From the NCBI RefSeq assembly GCF_900102345.1, contig NZ_FNKB01000001.1, positions 1,116,001-1,180,000 on the forward strand: 64,000 nt of DNA, read 5' to 3'. The notes below the pieces were generated by a model. It ran no database searches, was not told where the DNA came from, and saw nothing but the letters and a program-made list of their open reading frames with translations. Origin of the DNA: Leucobacter chromiiresistens (lineage in GTDB: Bacteria > Actinomycetota > Actinomycetes > Actinomycetales > Microbacteriaceae). The position numbers and the translations under genes were made by a program. Of the stretch, positions 15,422 to 23,868 are shown piece by piece. Within the stretch, counting starts at the first letter, position 1. The number at the start of each line of letters is the position of its first letter.

Positions 15422-16192
15422 ATGCATCGAGGCGCAGGAGGCGGAACGCTGTCTGACACATCCACGGACCCCGCGGGGCGCGAGAGCGCGGTCGACCGGG
15501 CGCGCAGGCGGATCACCGCGATCGTCGAACAGCTCGACCTGCGCCCGGGCGACCGGCTGCCCACCGAAGCCGCCCTGACCGAGCGCCTGCAGACCTCGCG
15601 GTCCACCGTGCGCGAGGCCTTCCGCCAGCTTGAGCAGAGCGGCCTCGTCGTCGCGGTGCAGGGGCAGGGGCGCTTCCTCTCCGCGACGGGCGGGCTGCGC
15701 GTCGAGCGGCCCATGACGCAGTACGAGAGCATCACCGAGGTGCTCACCGCGCGCGGGTACCGCGTGACCAGCGCCGTGCTCAGCGTCGCCGAGGCGGCCG
15801 CCGAGCCCGAGGCCGCCGCCGCCCTCGAGATCGAGGTGGGCGCGCCCGTCATCCGACTCGTCCGCATCCGCTTCGGCGACGACCGCCCGCTCGTGGTGAG
15901 CGAGAACACGGTGCCGCGCGAGCTGCTCCCCGGCCCCATCGCGCACCGCGACTGGGGCGGCTCGCTGACGGCCGCGCTCGCCGCGCACGGCGAGTACGTG
16001 CAGACCGCGCTCGCCACGGTGTCTGCGGTGGATCTGCCGGCCGAGTGGGAGGAGCCGCACAACCTCGCCGGCATGGGGCCGTGGCTGCTCGTCACCGAAG
16101 TGGGGCTCAGCATCACCGGCCGACGCGTGCTGCACGCGAAGGACTACCACCGCGGCAGCGAGATCTCGTTCACCGTGCTGCGACAGCGCTGA
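15422..16192 (+). CDS. GntR-family regulator with UTRA ligand domain (HutC/FrlR-like)
   Basis: This is a transcription regulator with an N-terminal winged helix (RITAIVEQLDLRPGDRLPTE, then LQTSRSTVREAFRQLEQSGL and the wing VVAVQGQGRF). A C-terminal UTRA effector domain of about 150 residues ends in LHAKDYHRGSEISFTVLRQR. FrlR, the regulator of fructoselysine use in E. coli, belongs to this architecture. The ATG at 15422 gives 256 residues; an in-frame start further upstream (15383) or a non-ATG start nearer AGGAGGCGG at about 15437 is possible. Divergent orientation from a FrlB-like gene suggests it represses that gene until a phosphosugar or amino-sugar adduct binds. Confidence 0.83.
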   Translation: MHRGAGGGTLSDTSTDPAGRESAVDRARRRITAIVEQLDLRPGDRLPTEAALTERLQTSRSTVREAFRQLEQSGLVVAVQGQGRFLSATGGLRVERPMTQYESITEVLTARGYRVTSAVLSVAEAAAEPEAAAALEIEVGAPVIRLVRIRFGDDRPLVVSENTVPRELLPGPIAHRDWGGSLTAALAAHGEYVQTALATVSAVDLPAEWEEPHNLAGMGPWLLVTEVGLSITGRRVLHAKDYHRGSEISFTVLRQR

Positions 16193-16247
16193 CGGCGGCG
16201 CGGAGCCCCCGCCTCAGCGGCGCTGCGGCGGCGCCGAGCGTGCCGCC

Positions 16248-17345
16248 TCAGCGCTGGTCGGGGGCGGGTGCGACGGAGGCGCGCTCGACGAACTCGGCTG
16301 CGAGTTCGCGCTGCACGGCGTGCGACGCCTCGCCGGCGGCGTCGATGCGGCTGAGCAGCAGCTCCGCCGCCTGCCTGCCGAGTTCGAGCATGGGCTGCCG
16401 CACCATGGTCAGCGGCGGGTTCATGACGGCCGCCCACGAGCTGTCGTCGAAGCCGATGATGGAGACCTGCTGCGGAATCGAGAGCCCGGCGTCGCGCAGT
16501 GCGTGCAGCGCTCCGGTGAGCGCGTCGGTCTCCGTGCAGAAGAACGCCGTCGGCGCCGCGTCGAGCGCGATCATGCGAGTGACCGCCTCGTACGCGCGCG
16601 CCTCGGTCTTCTCGCCGAGCATGACGTGGTCGAGGTCGAGGGGGAGCGCGGCATCGTCGAGCGCGTCGAGGTAGCCCGCGAGGCGCTCGCCGTCCGACCA
16701 GAGGTTGCGCCGCGCGGCCTCGACGAGTTCGCGCCGGTACTCGATGCGGCCCGCGACGGGCGGACCCCAGATGAAGCCGATGCGGGTGTGGCCGGCGCGG
16801 ATGAGCTCGGAGGTGGCGTGGCGGGCCGCGGCGCGGTTGTCGATCACGACGGCGTCGAGGTCGAGCCCGGGGATGAGGCGGTCGAGGAGGACGAGGGGGA
16901 TGCCCTGCTCGTTCGGGAGCTGCAGGTGCGCGGTGGAGTCGGCGGCGCAGGCGGCCGAGGAGAGGATGATGCCGTCGACGCGCTTGTCGACGAGCACGTT
17001 GACGGCGCTGATCTCCTCATCGAGGTGCTCCGCGGTGCTGAGCACCAGGGCGTCGAATCCCCGCGCGCTGGCGACCTCCGAGATGCCGAGTGCGACGCCG
17101 CCGAAGAACGGGTTCGAGATGTCGGCGACGACGACGCCGATCGTGTGGCTCACCCCGGTCGACACGCTCCGGGCGAGCTGGTTGGTGCGGTAGCCGAGCT
17201 CATCGGCGGCGGCGAGCACCCGATCCCGCATCTCGGCGCTGACGTAGCCGTACCCGCCGAGGGTGCGGGCGGCGGTGGCCCGCCCCACTCCGGCGGCCGC
17301 TGCGACCTCCGAGATGGTCGGGGCGGAAGGGCGAGGCTTGCCCAC
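16248..17345 (-). CDS. LacI-family transcriptional regulator
   Basis: This 365-residue protein opens with the LacI helix-turn-helix and hinge (TISEVAAAAGVGRATAARTL, then YRTNQLARSVSTG). A periplasmic-binding-protein-like sensor follows (IGVVVADISNPFFGGVALGI, later VSIIGFDDSSWAAVMNPPLT). It is the last gene of the minus-strand unit deglycase, kinase, regulator, so it is co-transcribed with the pathway it probably controls. Palindromes with a central CG, typical of LacI operators, occur at 19451-19464 and 19608-19621 between this operon and the transporter operon. Confidence 0.88.
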   Translation of the reverse strand: MGKPRPSAPTISEVAAAAGVGRATAARTLGGYGYVSAEMRDRVLAAADELGYRTNQLARSVSTGVSHTIGVVVADISNPFFGGVALGISEVASARGFDALVLSTAEHLDEEISAVNVLVDKRVDGIILSSAACAADSTAHLQLPNEQGIPLVLLDRLIPGLDLDAVVIDNRAAARHATSELIRAGHTRIGFIWGPPVAGRIEYRRELVEAARRNLWSDGERLAGYLDALDDAALPLDLDHVMLGEKTEARAYEAVTRMIALDAAPTAFFCTETDALTGALHALRDAGLSIPQQVSIIGFDDSSWAAVMNPPLTMVRQPMLELGRQAAELLLSRIDAAGEASHAVQRELAAEFVERASVAPAPDQR

Positions 17346-17376
17346 GGTCTACCTCCTCGATGCCGGAGCCTCCAGT

Positions 17377-18297
17377 TTAGAGCCCGCGCGGGGCGGCCGC
17401 CTCGGGGGCGGTGTACCGGCGCAGCTCGTCTGCGGGGATCGCGCGGCCCCCGCCGAATGCGGATTCCACGAAGCACTGCTCGCGCGACGAGCGGTGGCCG
17501 GCGCTCAGCGCCGCGAGCAGGTCTTCGGCGCCCGGTCGGCGCCGGCGGCTCCACCCGCGGCGGAGCAGCTCGACGGCGAACCCGGCGACGAATGCGTCGC
17601 CGCACCCCATGGTGTCGACGATCGAGGCGGGGTCCGCGATGAGGAGGGTGTCGGCGTGCACGCGATGCGCGCCGTCGGTTGCGATGGCGCCGTCCGTTCC
17701 CCGTGTGGCGAGGGCGATGCCGGCGCCCGCGGCGAGCGCCGCGTCGAGCAGGCGATGGGTCTCCTCGACGCTCTGCTCGGAGCACGAGAGGAGGGCGAGG
17801 TCGAGGTGGGGGGCGACGCGCGCGAGGTAAGCATCGGTGCGGAACTCGGGCTCCGATGAGAAGTCGAAGCTGACGAGTGCGTCCGTCTCCCGCAGCCGCG
17901 CCAGCTCGGGTTCGGTGCGCGAGTAGACGCTCGAGTGCACGAGGTCGAAGCCCGCCGCGTAGGCGAGGCGGCCGTCGTCGAGATCGATGGGCTCCCGCAC
18001 CGTGATGCCGCCGTCGTTCCATTCGAGGAAGACGCGCTCGCCGTCGACGACGTTGAGGGTCGAGATGCCGGTCTCGCCGTGTCGCACGACGCAGTGCGCA
18101 TCGTCGACGCCCGCCGCGGCCACCGCCGCGCGCAGGAAGCCGGCGAGCGGATCGTCGCCGAAGACCCCCAGATATCCGGCGGTCGCGCCGAGGCGGCGGG
18201 CGTAGACGGCGACGTTGACCGCGTTGCCGCCGGGGTAGTCGAGTCGACGGTCGAGAAAGCGGTCGACGATGTTGTCGCCGAAGCCGAGGATCTTCAC
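17377..18297 (-). CDS. PfkB-family carbohydrate kinase (FrlD/fructosamine kinase-like)
   Basis: This is a 306-residue ribokinase-fold kinase. The N-terminus ILGFGDNIVDRFLDRRLDYP then GGNAVNVAVYARRLGATAGY closely resembles fructoselysine 6-kinase (GDNVVD...PGGN.VNVAVYARRLG). The catalytic base and anion hole lie in DTMGCGDAFVAGF. The GTG at 18295-18297 is chosen because GAGAGGA lies about eight bases upstream and the family starts here. It would phosphorylate C6 of an imported Amadori compound using ATP, yielding the substrate for the SIS deglycases on either side. It sits between the FrlB-like gene and the LacI gene on the same strand. Confidence 0.84.
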   Translation of the reverse strand: MKILGFGDNIVDRFLDRRLDYPGGNAVNVAVYARRLGATAGYLGVFGDDPLAGFLRAAVAAAGVDDAHCVVRHGETGISTLNVVDGERVFLEWNDGGITVREPIDLDDGRLAYAAGFDLVHSSVYSRTEPELARLRETDALVSFDFSSEPEFRTDAYLARVAPHLDLALLSCSEQSVEETHRLLDAALAAGAGIALATRGTDGAIATDGAHRVHADTLLIADPASIVDTMGCGDAFVAGFAVELLRRGWSRRRRPGAEDLLAALSAGHRSSREQCFVESAFGGGRAIPADELRRYTAPEAAAPRGL

Positions 18298-18417
18298 GGG
18301 CGTTCCTCTCAAGCGCGAAGTCGGTGCGCGACGGGCGTCGCGCACCGGGGGAGGGGCGGCCGGATGCTCGCGTCGGTCGCGCGACGCGAGCACCCGGCCG
18401 TTGCGGGGCTCGGGGGC

Positions 18418-19413
18418 TCAGTACTCCATGACGCGGTAGTAGCGGCGGAGGTCGAGCGAGTGATTGCGCACGCGCTCGAGGTGCTTGCTGAAGCGGCCGA
18501 CCGCGATGTCGAGCACGATGGGTGCGATGAGCGCGCGGTTCTCGGGGCTGAAGCCGGCGAGTTCGTAGTTGCGGTTGTCGAGCACCGTGACGTCGTTCGA
18601 GATGCGCTTGGCGAAGGCTTCGGCGCGATCGGTGAGGGGCCGCGTCTCGTCCTCCCCCTGGAAGATCAGCACGGGAGTGTCGGCTTCGAGCAGTTCGAGC
18701 GATCCGTGGAAGAACTCCGAGGCGTTGACGCGCGTGGTGCGGAGCCACTGCATCTCCTCGAGCACGCACATCGAGTAGAGGTAGGTGAGGCCCCACAGCG
18801 GGCCGCCGCCGATGAGGAAGTAGTAGTCGGAATCCGCGTGCGCCTCCGCGAAGGCGCTCGCCTGATCCTCGGTCGCCTTCGCGGCCTCGATCACGGCGTC
18901 GGGGAGGTGCACGAGCTCGTCGGCGAGCGAGGTGTAGCCGTCGAACTCGCCGCGGGCGTGCATGATGCGGCCGACGAGCAGCAGCAGCTGCGGGTCGAAG
19001 GGCCACGTCTTCGGGGCGCAGACGAGTGCGTGGTCGACGTTCTGCGCGATGGGGGAGTCGGCGATGCCGGTGAAGGCGACGGTGGTGGCGCCCTTGCTCG
19101 TGACGTAGTCGATGGCGAGCAGCACGTCCTCGGTGGTGCCCGATGCGGAGGCGAAGACGGCGAGGGTGCCGGTGCCGAGCCAGGCGTCGCCCGATTCGAT
19201 GAGCTCGCGGGAGATCGCGGCGCGCACGGGGAGCTTCGAGTGGCGGCGGGCGAGGTACTCGTACGGCCACATCTGGGCGTAGGTGCCGCCCGAGCCGATG
19301 AGGAGCACGTTGTCGATGTTCTCGAGCTGATCGACGAGCGCTTCGATCTGCGGGCGCAGCGCGACCGCACTGCTGAGCTGCTCGCGGAGTTCTTCCTCGT
19401 TGAAACCGAGCAT
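18418..19413 (-). CDS. SIS-domain fructosamine-6-phosphate deglycase (FrlB-like), copy 2
   Basis: This 331-residue protein has two SIS domains: NVLLIGSGGTYAQMWPYEYL and FASASGTTEDVLLAIDYVTS in the first, then YYFLIGGGPLWGLTYLYSMC in the second. It shares with copy 1 the block VNASEFFHGSLELLEADTPV and the end HLERVRNHSLDLRRYY. It is the first gene of the operon with the FrlD-like kinase and the LacI regulator and faces the ABC importer genes across a promoter region with two palindromes. Expected reaction: cleavage of a 6-phosphofructosyl-amino acid to glucose 6-phosphate and free amine. Which adduct each copy prefers cannot be told from sequence. Confidence 0.85.
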   Translation of the reverse strand: MLGFNEEELREQLSSAVALRPQIEALVDQLENIDNVLLIGSGGTYAQMWPYEYLARRHSKLPVRAAISRELIESGDAWLGTGTLAVFASASGTTEDVLLAIDYVTSKGATTVAFTGIADSPIAQNVDHALVCAPKTWPFDPQLLLLVGRIMHARGEFDGYTSLADELVHLPDAVIEAAKATEDQASAFAEAHADSDYYFLIGGGPLWGLTYLYSMCVLEEMQWLRTTRVNASEFFHGSLELLEADTPVLIFQGEDETRPLTDRAEAFAKRISNDVTVLDNRNYELAGFSPENRALIAPIVLDIAVGRFSKHLERVRNHSLDLRRYYRVMEY

Positions 19414-19450
19414 GGTGATTGTCCTTTCGTGGCGGTCGAGTGCTCCGGTC

Positions 19451-19464
19451 TGATACCGGTATCA
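19451..19464. promoter_or_regulatory. Candidate LacI-family operator 1
   Basis: TGATACCGGTATCA is a perfect 14-bp palindrome with the central CG typical of LacI-family operators. It lies 38 bp upstream of the deglycase start. Confidence 0.65.
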
Positions 19465-19607
19465 CGTCCGAGTATCGTGACACGGCTGCGTCGCGGCCGT
19501 CAATACGGAATCGCGTCCGATCGTCGATTTCGCCTACAAATACGGAGGAGATTCGCGACAGGCCTTGCGGTGCCGCCCCCGTTCGGTCACAATACTTTTC
19601 AGGCAGG

Positions 19608-19621
19608 TGGGACCGGTATCA
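19608..19621. promoter_or_regulatory. Candidate LacI-family operator 2
   Basis: TGGGACCGGTATCA matches operator 1 at 12 of 14 positions. It lies just downstream of a possible -10 (AATACT at 19591-19596) and upstream of the ABC importer genes, where a bound repressor would block transcription. Confidence 0.55.
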
Positions 19622-19706
19622 GGCTTCGCGAAATCGCAGCCTCCCGGCGCCGAACACCACACCTGGCGGGCCGTCGCGCACCTGCGGCGCTCTCGAAGAG
19701 GAGGGC

Positions 19707-21032
19707 ATGAATATGCAACGGAAGACAAGATCGGTCATCGTGCTGGCCGCAGCGGCGACCATCGCGCTGAGCGGCTGCGCGGGCGGCGGAGGCGGCGGCG
19801 AAGCCGTCGACGTCACCGCCGAGCCCGAGTACTCGGGCACGCTCAGCGTGCTCACCAAGTTCGCCGGCGAACCGCTCGAACCCTACTTCCTCGACATCGC
19901 GGAGGAGTACCAGAAGCTCCACCCCGACGTCGAGATCGAGTTCATCCAGGAGACCGACCAGTCGGTCAAGGACAAGACGAAGACGCTGACGGCCTCGGGC
20001 GCGCTGCCCGACATCTACTTCACCTGGGCCGGCACCTGGGCGCAGAACTTCGTCGAGGGCGGGCTCGCCGCAGACCTCACCGACGTGATCGCGCCCGACA
20101 CCGAATGGGGCGCGACATTCGGCGAGGCCTCGCTCGACGCCTTCAAGTTCGGCGACCAGTACTACGGAGTGCCGCTCTACAACAACGGCAAGTTCATGGG
20201 CTACAACACCGCGGCGTTCGCGGAGGCGGGCGTCGAGGTGCCGACCACGTTCGAAGAGCTCATCGACACCTGCGGCCCGCTGCGCGACGCCGGCTACGAG
20301 CCCATCGCGTTCGGCAACAAAGACGGCTGGCCCGCCCTGCACTACCTGCAGCAGCTCTTCGGCTACAACGTGCCCGCCGACACGCTGCACGCCGACTTCG
20401 ACCCCGCGACCGCGGAGTGGAGCGACCCCGGCTACATCGAGTCGCTCGAGCAGTTCGACCGGCTGGTCTCCGAGTGCACCGACTCCGGCCGCGGCACCAA
20501 CGGCGTGCTCTACACCACCGCGCAGGAGGCGCTCTCGGGCGGCCGTGCCGCCATGTACTACCAGGAGATCCTCGAATTCGACACCGTCACCGCCGAGGGC
20601 GCCGAGCTCACCCCCGAGAACTTCGGCATCTTCAAGCTGCCGGTGCCCGAGGGCGCCCAGGGCGACGCCGACGCGATCCAGGGATCCCCCGAGGGGTACC
20701 TCATCAACGCCAAGTCGCCGCGCGCGCCGCTCGCCGTCGACTTCATGCAGTTCGTGACCGAGGAGGCCAACGCAAAGACGCTCTCGTCACCTCCCTACGG
20801 GCAGCCGAGCACCGTGGTGGGCGCCGTGACCGAGGAGACCTCGAGCGCCGCCGTCTTCAGCGGCATCGAGCAGGTCAACGACGCATCGCAGCTGGTGGTG
20901 TGGCTCGACACCGTCACCGTTCCCGAGGTCGCCGACGCCTGGCTCGCCGGCGGCGAGGCGCTCATCAGCGGCGACTCGACCCCCGATGAGATTCTCGCCA
21001 GCGTGCAGAACGCGAACTCGATGGCGCAGTGA
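19707..21032 (+). CDS. Carbohydrate ABC transporter substrate-binding lipoprotein
   Basis: This 441-residue family-1 extracellular solute-binding protein has a lipoprotein signal: charged start, hydrophobic core (VIVLAAAATIALSGC) and lipobox cysteine near residue 24, followed by a Gly-rich linker. The mature part begins with SGTLSVLTKFAGEPLEPYFL and contains the family block LPDIYFTWAGTWAQNFVEGG. The start has a strong AGAGGAGGG site. It is the first gene of an importer operon with two permeases and a FrlC-like epimerase, so the ligand is probably a fructosamine or glycated amino acid or peptide. Confidence 0.9.
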   Translation: MNMQRKTRSVIVLAAAATIALSGCAGGGGGGEAVDVTAEPEYSGTLSVLTKFAGEPLEPYFLDIAEEYQKLHPDVEIEFIQETDQSVKDKTKTLTASGALPDIYFTWAGTWAQNFVEGGLAADLTDVIAPDTEWGATFGEASLDAFKFGDQYYGVPLYNNGKFMGYNTAAFAEAGVEVPTTFEELIDTCGPLRDAGYEPIAFGNKDGWPALHYLQQLFGYNVPADTLHADFDPATAEWSDPGYIESLEQFDRLVSECTDSGRGTNGVLYTTAQEALSGGRAAMYYQEILEFDTVTAEGAELTPENFGIFKLPVPEGAQGDADAIQGSPEGYLINAKSPRAPLAVDFMQFVTEEANAKTLSSPPYGQPSTVVGAVTEETSSAAVFSGIEQVNDASQLVVWLDTVTVPEVADAWLAGGEALISGDSTPDEILASVQNANSMAQ

Positions 21033-21101
21033 TCAGGAACGGGGCGGTCGAGCCCGCAGTGCTCGACCGCCCCGCCCGATCCCGAACGAACAGGACCTGA
21101 T

Positions 21102-21989
21102 ATGCAAACGCGCCTCGCATCGCTCCGCGGGCTGCTGTGGCTGGCTCCGGCGATCCTCATCCTCATCGCATTCGTCTACCTCCCGCTCGTGCAGAACTTC
21201 GGGTTCGCGACGAGCGAGTGGGACATCTACTCCGGCACCCAGGAGTTCGTCGGAGCGAAGAACTTCGAGAAGCTGCTGCACGACCCGGTCTTCTGGCGCT
21301 CGCTCGGCAACAACCTGCTCTACGCGCTCATGTCGATCGTCTTCCAGGTCGGCGGGGCCCTCGTCATCGCCGCGATGGTGGAGAGCGTCAGAAACGCACG
21401 CGTGCGCAATTCGCTGCGGGTGATCTACTTCATCCCCTCGGCGATCTCGATCACCGTCTCCGGCCTCCTCTTCTACTTCATCTACGAGCCGAACATCGGC
21501 ATGCTCAACAGCGCGCTCGGCTTCTTCGGGCTCGACGCCCTGGCCCAGCCGTGGCTCGGGCAGGAGAGCACGGCGATGCTCGGGATCATCGCGATGAGCC
21601 AGTGGCAGGGGTTCGGCTATTCCGCCCTCCTCTTCACGGTCGCGATCCAGCGCATCCCGTCCGAGCTGTACGAGGCGGCCCAACTCGACGGCGTGGGGCC
21701 CTTCCGCCGCTTCTTCACGATCACGCTGCCCCTCGTCCGCGAGATGTCGGGCCTCATGATGATCGTCACGATCTCGGGGGCGTTCCAGGTGTTCAACGAG
21801 GTGATGGTGATGACGAGCGGCGGGCCGAACAACTCGACGCAGGTGCTCGGCACCTGGCTCTACCGCAACGGGTTCGTGCGCAACGACTTCGGATACGCGG
21901 CGGCGATCGCCGTCGTGATCTTCGTGCTCTCGCTCGGCATCGGCCTCGCGCAGCTGTGGTACACGCGGAAACGGAGGGTCGAGGTATGA
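21102..21989 (+). CDS. ABC transporter permease, MalF type
   Basis: This 295-residue inner-membrane permease has about six hydrophobic segments, starting with LLWLAPAILILIAFVYLPLV. The cytoplasmic EAA loop for ATPase contact is YEAAQLDGVGPFRRFFTITL. It ends with WYTRKRRVEV and overlaps the next permease by ATGA. Together with the MalG-type partner it forms the sugar import channel. Confidence 0.92.
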   Translation: MQTRLASLRGLLWLAPAILILIAFVYLPLVQNFGFATSEWDIYSGTQEFVGAKNFEKLLHDPVFWRSLGNNLLYALMSIVFQVGGALVIAAMVESVRNARVRNSLRVIYFIPSAISITVSGLLFYFIYEPNIGMLNSALGFFGLDALAQPWLGQESTAMLGIIAMSQWQGFGYSALLFTVAIQRIPSELYEAAQLDGVGPFRRFFTITLPLVREMSGLMMIVTISGAFQVFNEVMVMTSGGPNNSTQVLGTWLYRNGFVRNDFGYAAAIAVVIFVLSLGIGLAQLWYTRKRRVEV

Positions 21990-22870
21990 GTACTGAGACT
22001 GCAGTGCTGCTGACGGTGCGCCCGCAGCGGCCGCGCATCGGCAAGGCGGGGTTCCTCGGGATCATCGGGCGCGTCTTCGCCTGGTCGTTCCTCATCGGGC
22101 TCGCCGTGATCGTGATCTACCCGCTGCTGTGGATGATCTTCAACGGGTTCAAGACCAACACCGAGCTCTTCGGCAACCCGTTCGCGCTCCCGCAGCAGTG
22201 GAGCTGGGAGAACTACGCGAACGCGTGGAACCGCGGGGTGAGCGACTTCCTCACGACGAGCCTGCTCGTCACGGTCGTGTCGACGATCACCACGGTGCTC
22301 GTGAGCGCCTGGGCGGCGTACGGCCTCACGCGGGTGCGGATCCCGTTCAGCGCGCTCTGGTCGGGCATCATCCTCGGCGGGCTCATGCTCGCCCCGGCGG
22401 TCGCGCTGGTGCCCCTCGTCAAGATGTTCCAGGCGCTCGGGCTGTACAACACGTTCTGGGCGCTGATGGTGCTCTACACCGCGTTCCGCATCCCCTTCAC
22501 CACGTTCCTGATCCGCTCGTACATGATCGACCTGCCGATGGAGGTCGACGAGGCCGCCCAGATCGACGGGGCGAGCCGCTGGACGACGTTCTGGCGGATC
22601 ATCCTGCCCATGTGCAAGCCCATCCTCGTCTCGACGGTGCTGCTGCACGTGCTCTTCGCGTGGAACGAGTACCTCTTCGCGATGGTGTTCACGAGCAGCG
22701 TCGGTGCGCAGACGCTGCCGGTCGGCCTGACGAGCCTCATGAGCAAGCACGGCACCGACTACCCCGTGGTCTTCGCGGGCATGGTGATCGCGGCGGTGCC
22801 GGTCGTCGTGCTCTTCCTCGTCTGCCAGCGCTACTTCGTGAAGGGCCTCGCCGACGGGGTCGGGAAGTGA
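21986..22870 (+). CDS. ABC transporter permease, MalG type
   Basis: This 294-residue permease has six predicted membrane segments, beginning FAWSFLIGLAVIVIYPLLWM. The EAA loop is DEAAQIDGASRWTTFWRIIL, and the end QRYFVKGLADGVGK is typical of MalG-like proteins. The ATG overlaps the stop of the MalF-type gene. No ATP-binding subunit is encoded in the locus, as in many actinobacterial sugar importers that share one MsiK-type ATPase. Confidence 0.92.
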   Translation: MSTETAVLLTVRPQRPRIGKAGFLGIIGRVFAWSFLIGLAVIVIYPLLWMIFNGFKTNTELFGNPFALPQQWSWENYANAWNRGVSDFLTTSLLVTVVSTITTVLVSAWAAYGLTRVRIPFSALWSGIILGGLMLAPAVALVPLVKMFQALGLYNTFWALMVLYTAFRIPFTTFLIRSYMIDLPMEVDEAAQIDGASRWTTFWRIILPMCKPILVSTVLLHVLFAWNEYLFAMVFTSSVGAQTLPVGLTSLMSKHGTDYPVVFAGMVIAAVPVVVLFLVCQRYFVKGLADGVGK

Positions 22871-22881
22871 GGGGGCGCGCC

Positions 22882-23727
22882 ATGACGATCGAGCTCGCCC
22901 GGGTCGCCGGATCCAACTTCTCGTATCAGCACCACCCGCTCGAGCGGTGCTTCGACGACCTCGCGACCCTCGGCCGCGCCGCCGTCGAGCTGTGGGGCAT
23001 CGCCCCGCACCTGCACGTGCCGTGGGCGAGCGACGACGACGCCCGCCGGGTGCGCCGTACTGCTTCGGAGCGCGGGCTCGACATCGTCTGCTTCACGCCC
23101 GAGCAGGTGATGTACCCCGTGAACATCGCCTCGCCCGATCGCCGGTTGCGCGCCGAGAGCATCGCGATGTTCCGTCGCGCGGCCGAGCTGGCCGTCGAAC
23201 TCGGCTCGCCGAAGCTGTTCCTGACGCCCGGGCGAGGGTTCGAGAGCGAGCCGCGCGAGGCGGCGTGGCGTCGGTCGGTCGACGCGATCGGGGAGATCGC
23301 CGGCCGCGCGGCGGCGCTCGGGGTCGAGTGCCTGCTCGAACCGCTGCAGCGCGTGGAGTCGAATCTCGTGAACACGGCCCGCGACGCCGCCCGGGCGCTC
23401 GCCGACATCGGGGCGTCGAACCTGGGCGTCGCGCTCGACACCGTCGCGATGTCGGCGGCGGGGGAGACCGTCGACGAGACCTTCGCCGTGCTCGGCGACC
23501 GGGTGCGGCACGTGCACCTCATCGACGGCTCGCCCACGGGCCACCTCGCCTGGGGCGACGGATCGCTCGATCTGCGGGGCATTCTCGCCTCCCTCGATCG
23601 GCACGGCTACCCGGGGTGGATGACGGTCGAGCTCTTCGGCGACGGGAGCTACGCTCTGGACCCCCGCCCCGCGCTCGCGCGGTCGCTCGCCGCGATCGAG
23701 GCGGCGCTGCCGTCGCCCGCGCGCTGA
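22882..23727 (+). CDS. Sugar phosphate isomerase/epimerase, FrlC-like
   Basis: This 281-residue TIM-barrel protein of the xylose-isomerase-like superfamily starts at MTIELARVAGSNFSYQHHPL. Its layout resembles FrlC (fructoselysine 3-epimerase): LGRAAVELWGIAPHLHVPWA, FTPEQVMYPVNIASPDRRLR, then the metal-ligand segments ECLLEPLQRVESNLVNTARD, GVALDTVAMSAAGE, HVHLIDGSPTGHLAWGDG and MTVELFGDGSYALDP. Metal-binding Glu, Asp and His residues are in place. It closes the importer operon 11 bp after the second permease. Expected role: converting an alternative adduct such as a psicosyl-amine to the fructosyl form before phosphorylation. Substrate is inferred from neighbours. Confidence 0.8.
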   Translation: MTIELARVAGSNFSYQHHPLERCFDDLATLGRAAVELWGIAPHLHVPWASDDDARRVRRTASERGLDIVCFTPEQVMYPVNIASPDRRLRAESIAMFRRAAELAVELGSPKLFLTPGRGFESEPREAAWRRSVDAIGEIAGRAAALGVECLLEPLQRVESNLVNTARDAARALADIGASNLGVALDTVAMSAAGETVDETFAVLGDRVRHVHLIDGSPTGHLAWGDGSLDLRGILASLDRHGYPGWMTVELFGDGSYALDPRPALARSLAAIEAALPSPAR

Positions 23728-23801
23728 TCCGCCCGTGCGCCGGCGCGCTGCCGGCGCGCTGCCCGCGCGCTGCCGGCGCTGCCCGCACGCCCCGCCGCCC
23801 C

Positions 23802-23866
23802 GACGCCCGCGCCGACGCCCCGACGCCCGCGCCGACGCCCCGACGCCCGCGCCGACGCCCCGACGC
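23802..23866 (+). repeat. 20-bp tandem repeat, about three copies
   Basis: The unit CGACGCCCGCGCCGACGCCC is repeated about three times in the non-coding gap after the FrlC-like gene. It is probably simple-sequence expansion beside the dispersed repeat. Confidence 0.75.
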
Positions 23867-23868
23867 GG

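Noticed and set aside
17150..19483. 777-codon minus-strand frame across the LacI, kinase and deglycase genes
   Set aside because: Three better-supported genes with known families occupy the same strand in other frames; this frame is extremely Arg-rich, as expected from high-GC shadow frames.
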